From Panicum virgatum (lineage: Eukaryota > Streptophyta > Magnoliopsida > Poales > Poaceae): a stretch of DNA of 64,000 nucleotides. Within the stretch, counting starts at the first letter, position 1; every line of letters begins with the position of its first letter. The position numbers and the translations under genes are program-made. The stretch covers positions 11,830,506 through 11,894,505 of the forward strand of contig NC_053137.1 of NCBI RefSeq assembly GCF_016808335.1. The letters run 5' to 3'. Of this stretch, positions 45,087-59,644 are shown one piece after another. The notes under the pieces were generated by a model. That model was not told the origin of the DNA. It did not search any database and saw only the letters and a list, made by a program, of their open reading frames with translations.

Positions 45087-45330
45087 TGGCGCTATAGTGT
45101 GGTGCGCCAAATGACGAACAATGATTTAAATAATGCACATATCGTATTACAAATCGATGCGTGAAAATATAGGTACTGTCATAATTCTATTGTCTTATGC
45201 TGCAATATCAATAAGGTACTGTCATAATTATATTCTAATGCATAATTAATTTAAAAACAAGTCTGTAAAAGTACTCAAATTGTAATACTAAACGAGTGTT
45301 CTAAAGCACCAAATCTAATTCAGCTAATCC

Positions 45331-45747
45331 GCTAATTAAATTAAATTGTTATACAATATCAACGGATTCATACAGAAGTTACCGGTAGATCACAAGTGCG
45401 GAATTCGGCAGAGCTTCGCCGCTTTTCTTCTCCTCACCCCTCTCTTTTTTTTCTAAATTTTTAGGCTCAAATGACAAGGAAATGGCGGCCAGGGCTTATA
45501 TAGGGGGGAGGGACCCTGTCGCCCCTGGGGTGGGCGACAGGCCCCTGTCGCCCGTTGGGGGGGGGGGGCGACAGGCCCCCTTTCATTTTTTTTCGGCCAT
45601 GAACCTCGTTGCAAATTTGAAGAAAAAAAATTACATCTAGGGCCTGTCGCCCTCCCATAGGGCGACCGGGGGTATTTTTGAAATTTTTCAAAACGGAGAT
45701 ATATTTTTAAATTTTTTATTTTTTTAAATATAAAAAAGAAAAAATTC
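45331..45747 (-). repeat. Right TIR of the large MULE
   Basis: Complement of the left TIR, including a G run at about 45,558, GTCGCCC palindromes, TATATAAG and the AGAGGGGTGAGGAGAAG-like leader. Confidence 0.88.
45495..45502 (-). promoter_or_regulatory. TATA box in right TIR (GRF gene promoter)
   Basis: TATATAAG on the minus strand, mirror of that in the left TIR. The leader ends at GATCTACCG|GTAACT near 45,383, a possible donor. It faces the GRF/coiled-coil gene about 0.4 kb away. Confidence 0.55.
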
Positions 45748-45984
45748 CCATCGCAGATGCAGAACAAAGTTGTAGTGAGTGAGTAGACCTGAGCATTTCC
45801 GGCCCGGTCGAGCCCGACGGGTTTTAGCCCGCTCAGGACACTTGGACAGGCTTGGACAAAGCAAATGAGGCAGGAAAAAAGGAATTCCCTGGTACAACAG
45901 ATTACAATACACATGGAGTAGCATAAAAGGAGAGGGAAATGCAGTGATGATGCTTTTTCGACAACAATCTCTTACAAGTACTGA

Positions 45985-46100
45985 GCTACTCCCTCGGTCC
46001 CACAAAAATTGTTCATATTTTGTCCCACAAAGACTGTTTATATAGCTCCACTCACAAAATAAGGAAGGCTAATAGGTGCGATAATTACTGCAAGGCGTGC
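45985..46100. repeat. Stowaway-like MITE fragment
   Basis: CTACTCCCTCGGTCCCACAA followed by TTGTTCATATTTTGTCCCAC resembles one end of a Stowaway element; the other end is missing. Confidence 0.45.
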
Positions 46101-46302
46101 GTGCATAATTAATTCTACTCGGTATTTTGGACTTTTAGCATTGCTACTATCTTGTCTAAACTTTTCTAATCGAACCGAGAGCCCATACGCTCCTCAGCAT
46201 TGTTCCTTCCTCACAGACGTCCTCACTTTTATTTTTTTTTCGAAAGACAGACGTCCTCACTTTTATGACAAAACAGAACATGGATATGTACATATACCCT
46301 CT

Positions 46303-49283
46303 TCAGCATGGGCAGTCGTAGATGCAGGGGATGTTGCAATGCCCAGCAATGTATTTCTCACCCTTGGGATGCAACATCTCGGGCTACAGGCGAAGCAGCG
46401 CGTGAAATCAATGTTCTTCCTCACCGCCGAGCCTTCGAGCTGAAGCCCTTTCTGCCCAACTGCAACAAACAAACATAACAGCTTGTTCAGAACAGAGCCC
46501 AAACCACAACTGTGAAATCATATGGATGGATTGAACCGAATATTGTGGTGGTGTACACCACCAACACAGCAGACCAGTTTAAGTTTATCTAGGGGTTTCT
46601 GGCATTATTTGAAGAGGTCAGAGTTTACATTTCTTCAGATGCTTGTCACATTCATGAATCATGATGTGCCACAATGACAAGAGAGCCAAAGGAAACTTTT
46701 ATCCTAACTGCGAGAGCACTAACAAAAAGCCGACTACCTAAATGCAATGCAAGACACAATCCAACCTTACCAATCGCAGGGCTAAGAATCGTACGTTCAA
46801 AAAAATGCAAATCTTCTATATATATTAGTTACCATCAACAGTAAGTGCTTAGCATTCATATTTGTAACAGTGTGAGTCACATTGGAACGGGAGTAGGTGA
46901 AGCCGTGAAGGTTACTAAGTGAGAAAATATAAGAAATAAAGATGAAGCAAGAATGAATAAGTTTAAACAAGTCAGCTATGCATTAAGGATGTGTCTGGTA
47001 TGATACTTTAGGGATCAACCCATGCTCGTGAGGAGACCATCCCTAAGATTTTAGTGAGATGGACAAAATCCTTATGTCTTAATACAAAGATACGCAGCTC
47101 TCCTGCGTGTTCTAGAAAAAAAAATCCTTATGTCTCAGTAATGATGGACCAATGTTCATGTTTCAAACAAAAACAAAAATCATGAAAAATCCCTAAGAAA
47201 TGCTTGTCGATTGGAACATGCGAAAAACAAACATCAAACCACATACACTTCAGTACTTCACTCTTATAACATGATAGGGGATCTGTTATGAACATGTGCT
47301 GTAGGCAGGTAATAAAAGGGATGACGACCAAGTTGAACAATGTGGTTATTACCAATGTTCAATGTTCCCCAGACAAATAATTAAACAGTCTTTAAATAGC
47401 AGCAGCAGTAAGTATAAAATGCAGCTAAATCACCACAACTTCCACCCCAAAAGCAAACTATAAGAGCTTCCAAACACCAGTCATCTCTTGTGAGAATACT
47501 GAAGAGACATCATGGCTGAGATTTCCAACGTTTGGGTGCCATAATGTATTCACAGAAAAATCATGCTTCTCTACTCACCAGTATAATCAGGACCCAATGG
47601 CTCACAGCAAGTCACAAGGAAGCCACTTGAAGCCCGCCTTCTGCTACAGAGTTGAAGCTCCGCAAAAAAGAACTGTTCTTGCGAACCCTGCTTGATGGAC
47701 TTTGCGGTGAAGTTAACATGCGTGTAAAAATTGCATGACTCAGGCATGCTATTGACAGGCATAACACCCGTAAGCTCGAACTTGATCTGGGCAGAACAAA
47801 ATCAAGAAAGGTCATGAAATGCAATTTACAATCCAAGAAAGACAGTATTCCCTTTTCTAGAACAAGTAAATAAATTGCACACATACCTTCTTCCTTTGGT
47901 TGTAGTGCTCCAATGCACCCTTTGCATATTTCATGGACTGCTCATGAATAACTTTAGGACTGGCAAGGAGAACATGGAGATCTTTTGTGTTAGAATCCAC
48001 TTCCCTGAACCCAAAAACACATATATAGAACAGTGTCGAATTCAAACGCCAAATAACATGGATAGTATCTACATAGCAAAAGCTATGAATCTAGAAAAAG
48101 CAAAATGACTAATAATTTCGGACGGAGGGAGTATATAAAAAGATACTCGGCAGTGTTGATGGGCTGAAAAATAACCCAAAGTCCAGATGAAGCTGCCGTA
48201 TAGGCTGAAAAACGGCCCATACGTGCGGGCACCTTGAAGGTGAAATTAATAGACTCTAGAAGCATGTTTTTCATTTAAACAAGAATTGAAATCTTTTATA
48301 CGGAATAATAATAGAGATTGAATTGACATGTCTGAAACCCTGCATTAGAGGACTGAAATTATCTCAATTTTGTTGATTTCTCTAATTCTGTTAACTACTC
48401 ACTTCACTTGATCCCAAAAAAGACGTATTATAGGTTTGCCTTAAGTCGAAGTATTTTAAGTTTGATTAATTTATATGAAACATAACAATGTTTATGATGA
48501 GTTGATTCATCATTAAATATTTGATTAATTTATATGAAACATAACAATATTTATGATGAGTTGATTCATCGTCAAATATATATTACCAATATTTATGAAA
48601 GTACCCATTAGATTCATCATTAAATATATTTTCTACCTAGTTGGTTTCATAAATGTCGATTCTATCTCTATAAATTTGATCAAATATAAGATAGTTTGAT
48701 TTAGGATAAAACTAGAATTGCGGTATTAGATAATAGGAGCACTTGGTTTCTGGCGTTTTTCTTGAAACATCTAAACTGTTTTGGTTCAAACAATTGTGAT
48801 GCATTTGATCTGTGTTTACCATGTTGAAGCCCAACTGCCCAAGGTTTCAGAAAATGATGGTATACTAGTCGTTTGTTTTTTGAGTTTTTGTTGTTTCCTT
48901 TCTTGTTCCAGAAAGCAAACCGATACTCTTCTTGCTTGACATGCACCAAATCATTGTTGCAGGTTGCTTCTTACTTACCGCTGAGGCGCAGACGGCGGCG
49001 CATTGTGGAGGTACGTTTTGGCGAGGCTGTCGAGGCAGCGGAGCTCGAAGGAGGGGCGGCGGCGCCCGGGATCGCCTCCTGACGGCGACCGCAGCACGGC
49101 GGTCGGCAACGGCGGCGGCAGCGGGCCAGCCGCTTCTTCTTCCCCTCCTCCTGATGATGACTGCAGGACGATGGCGGAGAGCGCGGGAGGAGGCAGGAGC
49201 CATTCTGCCGCCGCAGGCTCTGCTCCGGGCTGATGACGAGCGCCGCCGTCCGGATCGTCGGACGGGCGCTGCGGCATCGCCAT
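46303..49283 (-). CDS. DUF3615 protein, with 1-base deletion in last exon
   Basis: Four exons: 49283-48979, 48004-47887, 47786-47579, 46459-46303, all with GT-AG borders. Exon 1 (ATG GCG ATG CCG) encodes a Pro/Ala-rich start ending SFELRCLDSLAKTYLHNAPP. Exon 2 gives ASPKVIHEQSMKYAKGALEH. Exon 3 gives MPESCNFYTHVNFTAKSI and FFFAELQLCS...VTCCEPLG, the DUF3615 core found mainly in grasses; its function is unknown. Exon 4 reads VGQKGLQLEGS...DFTRCFACSPR, then loses one base near 46,369. The restored frame would give a Cys/His end (HPKGEKYIAGHCNIPC..CPC) typical of the family. In the actual frame the protein ends elsewhere at about 46,263. Either a recent lesion or an assembly error. Confidence 0.75.
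48062..48133. repeat. Truncated Stowaway MITE in intron 1 of the DUF3615 gene
   Basis: The right end TAATTTCGGACGGAGGGAGTA is diagnostic; the left end is missing. Confidence 0.5.
48405..48700. repeat. Stowaway-like sequence with internal duplication
   Basis: TTGATTAATTTATATGAAAC followed by ATAACAATGTTTATGATGAG occurs twice (about 48,463 and 48,520), between degenerate Stowaway-type ends. Lies in intron 1 of the DUF3615 gene. Confidence 0.5.
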
Positions 49284-49439
49284 GCCGTACGTCGGCGTCA
49301 CCGGCGCGGAATCCAATTTTTTTGTAGATGGCTTCGTGATCCCGGGATCGAGTTGGACTCCGGATTCGATCGGGTACGCCCACACGGGCGCGGTTAGGTG
49401 TCACTTCAGCCGATATTTACACCAACCGTACGTGAAGCG

Positions 49440-51230
49440 GGATTAATTCTCCCCATATCCGAGAGAGAGCACTTATTGGGCTGAATGAATTTTAGGCCCA
49501 CTGTCACAGTTTGCTAGCATTGTTTCTGCGCGTCAGCTTCTTTCCCACATGCATACAGATGAAAACAAAAACTGATGATATCACCCACATGCAAGAGAAG
49601 TTCACATTAAGAAAATCTATAAATCATAAACTGTGCATCCAAATTAAATTTTGATTGCGTCAGTATCTTTTTTATGACAAGATCTTCAAAATAAGATCAC
49701 ACTTGCATATCTTTGCACGTTATTTTTAAAAAATAATTTTTAATACTAAATAATTAATTTCAGCTACTAGAAATAAATATTTTAACAACACGAACAAATA
49801 ATTATTTTTTACGAACAAAAAACTAAAACATGATGAACAAATAATAATATAATATGAACAAAATATTAAACATAACGAACATTTGATTGTATAAATAATA
49901 ATAAAAAAATGCATATCACGAACAAATGAATCATTCACACTGAACAATTTAATTTACAAAGTGAACAAATAATTTGGTAGTACGAAGAAATTAATTACAT
50001 ACAGATAATTTTACATGAGAACAAATGCATTTGCATCGTAAATTTATTTTTATAAACATATATACACATGCTAAACAAGTTAGCATATAAAGAAAATAAA
50101 ATCATTTCACACAGTATACACTGAGCATGACTCACTCTAAATGTGAACAAATAGCTTATTTTTAAATATATATTGTGTACCTGAGAATAAATAAATAGAT
50201 GTCAAGGATTGCAAAGAGAAAGGGAAATAAAAAAATAAGGAAAGAAATAGGAAACAGAACAGAAGAAATAAACATAAGAAAAATAAATAGAAAAGAATTA
50301 TTTTGTTGCATTAGTTGTGACGGCAATGGGAAAAATATATAATTTTCTATTAAAGAATCTATAAAAAAGGAAAGAAAAGAAAATAGAAAAATTTAAGAAA
50401 CAGAAAGAGAAAAAATAGAAAGAAAAGAGTTCAAAAGAGGAAAAAGAAAAAAAAGTGCAGTATTGTTGCATGCATGCATGCAGTCGGTGAGAGAAGCGAT
50501 CACTTTTCTAATTTTCTACAAAGGAATAGAGAAGGATAAAAGCTGATATGTATGAGCTGCCATGTGTTGTTGGACTATTTTTCAGTGCGGCCCACCTTAG
50601 ATTCCCTTCAGCTGATGGATCAGGTTCCTATCGTGACAATATATAGCTTTGGTGCGCCCACACCCACCGATGGATCATTCGGTTCCAGCAAAGAACATGT
50701 AGTCAGCAACATAGGCCAAAAGGCCAACTCAGCCCATCGTCAACAATGGGCTAGGCCAAGACACCAACATGAGGCCCATTCCGGAGGACCCAAAGTCGAG
50801 GGAGGTCGTGCCGCTCTCGAAACCTGGGTGGGTCCCTTCATAGAGAAGGATTCGCATGTAACACACCTGCCTTCCCTAAAAAAAATGTAACGCACCTGCC
50901 ACTGCCGCGGGAGCTCGAGGGCGGCACCGCTTTCCCCGTAACACAACATGAGTATCGAAGAAGCAAGCTTAGGCTGTCCACAATGGCAGGAGCAAGAGCA
51001 AATTTGCTCTTGCCTCGTTTCCCACGCCCTCTCTGTCTACAGTGCCAAACAGTGCATCTACAGTGTCAAACAGTAGATTTACTCCTCCATTTCCTCCTAT
51101 CGCTGTGGACGGTCTTACAAATGGCGACGGCGATGTGACTAGGTTTGGGGGAGGGCCCCTCCTCCTCCGGTCACGTCGTGTCGTCATGGATGGTGGAGCG
51201 ACGATCCAGACCCACCAACTAGCATCCTAC
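49440..51230. other. Intergenic A/T-rich repeat region
   Basis: No gene is supported. 49,700-50,050 repeats GAACAAAT and its complement at irregular spacing. 50,220-50,460 is an A/G-rich run (AAGAAAAGAAAATAGAAAA type). 50,700-50,830 resembles an LTR or Helitron piece (GGCCCATTCCGGAGGACCCA). Confidence 0.4.
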
Positions 51231-51232
51231 GC

Positions 51233-51429
51233 TTGGTTTAGTTGGTGAAAAATGGTTAGTTTGATAATGTAGTATATTTCATTATTATTTGACAAATAAT
51301 ATCTAATTATGAACTAATTACTCGTGCTAATCAGTTAGATTGTGTAATTAGTTATTTTTTCAGCTGCTTTTAATGCTTCATGCATGTGACGAGTATTATA
51401 AAAAAGTTTTAGGAACTAAACAAAGACCT
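51233..51429. mobile_element. Tourist-like MITE, same family as 13,220-13,450
   Basis: Starts TTGGTTTAGTTGGTGAAAAA and ends GGAACTAAACAAAGACC; shares GACAAATAATATCTAATTAT with the earlier copy. Target duplication not resolved. Confidence 0.5.
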
Positions 51430-51800
51430 ATCTAGCGGGCAGACACCGTTTGCTGGCCGGCGCCCGCCGCCCCCTCATAAGACGTCGCATTCACACCTAG
51501 GGTGGTAAGTCTCTCACTCTCCAAGACTCAGGAGGAAGGCGATAAATAAAATAGATGGGCAACATGTAAGATAGATCATAGCAATCCGATCTAATGTATC
51601 GACCGGCACTACACAGGACGCAAGATATTACGCTTACAGTGGTCCGAATCTGTCTAAACTGCTCCGCCTCTCACCCGTTGCACAGGTGCATTCCTACGGC
51701 GTATTATACCACTAACCGAATATCTAAACGGGAGTTTTCATGAATCTCTATTTGCGGTACTCACCCACCGCCACAAGCTCTAAAACAAACTACAAATTGG
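51430..51800 (+). mobile_element. Gypsy-like LTR fragment
   Basis: CACAGGACGCAAGATATTAC followed by TGGTCCGAATCTGTCTAAAC is the same motif pair as in the fragment at 5,700-6,170 and is common at the end of grass gypsy LTRs. No internal region. Confidence 0.5.
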
Positions 51801-52396
51801 AACATCGAGAATATATTGCAAATGCTAAATAGGCTAGCAAGTCAAATTAAAGAGGATAGTTTAGCATCCTCGGCTTCGGCTACAAATAAGCATGTGGACC
51901 GTGGATGAAGTTTTTTCCCTAAAAAAAAGTCTCGAGTGATTCATTCCTTCAAGAAAAGGAAAAAAAAAGTGTCGAGTGAGTTAGGCCAGACTATTTTTTC
52001 TCGCAAAAAAAAAAAGTTAGGCCAGACACGTGGGGACGTGGAAGTGGAACAGCGCCACTCCCCACGTGGCCGTGACGCGGTCCGCTCAAAGTCCACCGTG
52101 GACCACTTCGCCACCTCCTCCGTTCCGTTCTCTCCCCCCACGCCGCAACCGATCCCGCAGTTGCCGCCTCGCTCCGCCGCCGCTTCCGCCCCAGCCCCCA
52201 GGTGACTTCCACCGCTCCCGCGCCGCCCCGACCGCCGAGGAAGCGCCCCCCTCCCGATCCGGCTCGCGGCGCGCGGCCCCGCCCGCCCGCCCGGATCTGA
52301 CGAGGTCGCTCGCTGCCGCGGGCGGTCGCTCCGGCCGCTTGGGTAGGGCTCGCGGCCGCGCGCGGGGAGGTGCGGAGCCTTCGTCAGGGGTCCGGG

Positions 52397-55712
<3,316 letters not shown>

Positions 55713-56014
55713 CTCCTGAGTGGGTTATGTTATCACACGGAGGATAAGATAGTGGTGATACCATGCTTGTAATTTACCCTTTTCTCTGGCTATCATCACG
55801 TGGTTCGTGAGCAATTGCTTGGGTTCAGATTTCTGTGTTTCACTGTGCACAATTTTAGCTGTAACACTGGTAGAAATGCAAACGGTCGCGAGTCAATGTT
55901 CTGGTGTGTGTGCAGAACAGCAAATCTATTGTGAGACCGTTTCATTTCTAATCAATATATACACGTAACTTTGCCCTAGTGATTATCAAAATGCTTGCTG
56001 AATTGTTACAATTA
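55713..56014. other. 3-prime region of the RabE gene
   Basis: Probable 3-prime UTR. No further coding sequence. Confidence 0.5.
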
Positions 56015-56329
56015 GGGCTTGTTCGGTTGCATACGGTTTCATTCCGGTCACGGAATGATACATAAGAGATATAACAAGAGATCCGGATTTATTCCGGGTC
56101 GGAAACTACTTGCAACAAAATAAGTTCACAATAGATACAACAAGAGACCCGGAATCAATCCATGAGTTTAGAGATGGGGAATGAATCCGGGTCTCTTGTT
56201 ATATCTATTATGAACTTATTTTGTTGCAAGTAGTTTCCGACCCGGAATAAATCCGGGTCTCTTGTTATATCTCTTATTGTTTTTATCATTCCGGGCCCGG
56301 AATGAAACCGGGTGCAACCGAACAAGCCC
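56015..56329. mobile_element. Tourist-type foldback MITE
   Basis: The ends GGGCTTGTTCGGTTGCA and the complement of TGCAACCGAACAAGCCC, with TTA target duplication at 56,012-56,014 and 56,330-56,332. Most of the 315 bp is self-complementary (AGAGACCCGGA / TCCGGGTCTCT), so a transcript would fold into a long hairpin. Confidence 0.9.
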
Positions 56330-56715
56330 TTAGTTTGACACGCTGATGTTTATTCTCAACAAATGCTAAGTGAAAGGTATAACTCATTCTGGAAAAGATA
56401 TATTTGCAGGAAACATTGGTGAGTTCATCTCATGGGTGGTCAAGAGTGAGTCTTGCCCAAAACATTTTCTCCTACCTTTCACTGGGAGCTTAAGTTTAGA
56501 AAAGAAAATGCTGGCTTTTCTTTGAGCACATCTCTCTGCCGCCATTCTTTGTATATATGCACCGAAGCCAAGAACCATCCATTCTGCAAACCTCCTGAAT
56601 ACCTTCTCCTCCACCCATCCCCTGCAGGATGCACCACCCATTGCTTCATAAGACAGGGCAGCAGGGCCCTCTCTTCTCCTTCCATTATTACACAAGCAAA
56701 GAATAAGCACCAAGC

Positions 56716-56931
56716 ATGGCAGGAGCCAAGCTCAACGTGACCGTCCTCGGCATTTTCCTGGTAGTCGCCCTCCTCCTGAGCGGCGGCGCCGCCATGGAGG
56801 GGACGATAGACTACCACGCCATGGGCGCCGACGAGGAGCCTGGCAAGGACAGGGCGCTCTTCCGCCCCGGCGACGTCGCCAACAAGTACACGCGCGGCTG
56901 CGAATCCAGTGAGGAATGCAGGGGCAAGTGA
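56716..56931 (+). CDS. RALF-like secreted peptide, short form with two cysteines
   Basis: A 71-residue frame from ATG 56,716. Residues about 1-26 form a signal peptide (VTVLGIFLVVALLLSGGAA). The C-terminus ANKYTRGCESSEECRGK matches the conserved end of RALF peptides (ANPY.RGC......CR), and IDYHAMGADE sits where the YISY-type receptor-binding motif lies. The first cysteine pair of canonical RALFs is absent, leaving two. RALFs are apoplastic signals sensed by FERONIA-type kinases. This is either a divergent short RALF or another small Cys-containing peptide. The leader holds C/T-rich sequence typical of grass genes. Confidence 0.6.
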   Translation: MAGAKLNVTVLGIFLVVALLLSGGAAMEGTIDYHAMGADEEPGKDRALFRPGDVANKYTRGCESSEECRGK

Positions 56932-58158
56932 TGGTCAGATACATCGAGGGGAAGGGAAGATGCAGTCCCACTCCTTCGCATGCTGCTTTGCATATTTTCT
57001 TTTGTTTTTATTACATTGGTTTTCCGAAAAAAAGTTGAAGGAAAAGTTTGGTCTTTCATTGCACGAACATGTGGTGAGATCATGAGCATTGACCGTTGTG
57101 GATCGCGCTTGGTTTTAACTCGCACATTGACATTGTTTTGCTGTGTAAGTGCAAGCACATTGTTTTGCTTCGTAACTACAAGCACATTTTCCTTACGAAA
57201 TCCAAATTTTATAAGGAAAACAAAATGGCTATGCAGGCCATCCACTTGTACATTATCAAGAAAATAAATAGCCATCTAGAACTTCACCACGTCTTCCATT
57301 TCCCTGTCTAATTGCTCTCTATAAGATGCCAAGTCTAGCTTGTTGGCACAGCTACAATTCTATTTTTTCTTGCCTAGAGCCCAACTTCTAAGAAAGGTTG
57401 ACTCAGGTTTTGCATAAAATCCGATAGGTAAAATTCTTTCTTCCTAAGGTTTGGGAGTTAGCTGACTGAGGATTTGTTGTCAATTCAATTTCAGTTGGGA
57501 TCAATAGTTATATTTCTAATTTTTTATCTACTAAAGTGAAAATACAAAAAAAATTCAATACGAGAGGTGTAAAAGATTATAAAACAAAGAAAAAGTAAAA
57601 GGACAAAAAAAAACCAATATAAGAGAATGGTAATTTGATTCATATTGTGGGAAAATATAAGTGCCAGCTGCCCAGCTTTATATAAAGCAATAATGTAACA
57701 TATTATCTCATACCTCGAACCATGTACGGGTTATAGAGCAATATGCTAACGAGAAAAAAGAAACATACATGAGGGCAGGTGAAGTGCAATGTTATTCATG
57801 CTGTCATACCAAAAAGTATTATATTTCATAAAATTTTATGTCCCTTGCAAGTGGTTATAAGCAATCTAATAAACTATTTTTCCGAGAAGCAAAATGTCAA
57901 ACAATTCATCTCATACCCATCATTCATATTACTCGGACAATCTCCCGTATTACCGAGAGCGGTTACCTGTAATTATTATAGACGCAAAGGATAGAATACT
58001 TGGTAGAAAATCACTCCCTTCATATTAAACCTTATTTCACGAAATAAACGAACCACGCTTAAATCAAATAACAAGTGTCTTTTATAAAATAAAATTAAGA
58101 TTTTAGTAGGGTTTTTGGCAAATTAACCTAGTAGTGTGGTTTTGAAGTGGCACGTGAA
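56932..58158. other. Intergenic region
   Basis: 3-prime region of the RALF-like gene, then A/T-rich sequence with no supported gene or clear element. Confidence 0.45.
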
Positions 58159-59443
58159 CCGCGATTCCATTCTGAGGATCGCGCGCTGCTTTGCTTCTCA
58201 TTTCTCAACAATCGATCTGACACGCGGGAGCGCCTCCTTCCTTTTTCATATTTTTCTAGCGTGGAGCGCTCCTCTACTTTCTTTTTTCTTCCGACCAAGT
58301 TTGCTGCTCACGATGCAGGTTTTCGTGGCCCACGATGCGCAGTCCCCACCCGCTGTTAATTTTCACCCACCCCACGTGAGTGACGTTATTTTCTCTTTTC
58401 ATTTTTTCCTTTACGTTCCATAATTGTTGTTTTTTTCCAGATTTTTCTTTTACCTTCTATATGTCTGAAGTTTTCCTGACAACTTTTATATGGAAATTAT
58501 ACTAAAAAATTATACCAAGACTTTGTGCTTGGAAGTTGCATGATAAATTTGTGCGTACAAAAGTTGTGTGAGAAATTTTTCGGATAACATCTTCGTACAA
58601 TTTGTGCTAAAAAGTTATCCTCTATAAGTTATTTTAGAAAACTACACATTAAATTTTGTATGCACTGTGAAAGTTGTGCTAAAAAACATTAATTTCAAAT
58701 TGTTAAGAAAAAAATATACATAAAAGTTATGTACATCATAAAAAGTACATGATAAGAATCTGGCTTCAGTGAAGATGTGCAAAAAAATTATACTTGCAAA
58801 TTATATATATAGGTTATAATGTTCCAAAATTGGAAAAAATTGTCCGAGAAGTCTTCCTAATTATATTTTTCCATAGGAATTGTGCTGAAAAATTATCCTC
58901 TGCAAATCTTTTTAGAAAAAGTTATCTCGATAAGTTGTATTTTTATAAGCTTACGACGAACTTATGCCCCAAAGTTGTGTAAGAAGTTTTAGTGAAAGTT
59001 ATGTTCAAAGTTATCATTTAGTTAGAAGACTAAAAAAAATTATGCGTACAATTTGTCCCTGCCGTGTTAAAAGATTATCCTATAAATAGTTGGTTTGAAA
59101 AATTATGTGTAAACATTATAAGTATCATAAAAGTTATGCTGAAAAAATGTTATTTTGTAGCTACGTTGAAAAAATATCACTTGATATTTGTCTTCAAAAA
59201 GTTGGAACACATATATTAGAATTAACTATCTAAAAGTAAAGAAAGAAATTTATTTGGAAAGGAAACAAGCGTGGTACGACTCCTGGCGGCTGGCGCGCGC
59301 TGATTATTAGGTGCGCTGCTTGTCTGCGGAAGCAAAAAACGGAAAGAAAATGACGACACGGAATCCAACAATGGAAAATTTTGCCCTGTTCGAAATCGTT
59401 TGTTAGTTTGGCTGCTGGGGCGCGCGCGCTAACTAGCAAGCCC
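58159..59443. mobile_element. MULE-like element C, upstream of ALY gene
   Basis: A perfect 9-bp direct repeat GCACGTGAA flanks it (58150-58158 and 59444-59452). The left end CCGCGATTCCATTCTGAGG matches element A; the right end (complement GGGCTTGCTAGTTAGCGCGC) matches element B. The core is A/T-rich with AAAGTTGTGTGAGAAATTTT-like repeats. It ends about 200 bases before the ALY start codon, so it forms part of that promoter. No transposase. Confidence 0.82.
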
Positions 59444-59644
59444 GCACGTGAACACCAGCAAAAGCCCGTTCACTCCGAATAGCGAGGAAAGGAAGGGAGC
59501 TCGTGCCAGTGTGCCACACCCGCACCCGCCACCCGCCCTCGCCCGCAGTTCACATCAGCCGCCGCCGCCGCAGCAGCAGCAGCACAGCGACGTCGCCGCC
59601 GTCCCCCCGCTGCCGGGCCGGTTCCCTTCCAGCCGCCGGGGGCC

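Larger units (their letters stand above)
36125..45747. mobile_element. Large Mutator-like element with transposase, PMD and two GRF zinc-finger genes
   Basis: A 10-bp direct repeat CCATCGCAGA (36115-36124 and 45748-45757) brackets 9,623 bp. The terminal inverted repeats run about 456 bp (left) and 417 bp (right) and share the AAAAATATATGTCCGTTTTG-like lead, several CTGTCGCCC / GGGCGACAGG palindromes, a TATATAAG box and a purine-rich leader. Inside, in order: MURA-type transposase pseudogene (+), tandem repeats, plant-mobile-domain gene (+), GRF zinc-finger gene (+, damaged), and a GRF zinc-finger/coiled-coil gene (-, intact). The layout is convergent, as in MuDR, but the second gene is not mudrB. 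The gene set is unusual; see findings. Confidence 0.93.
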
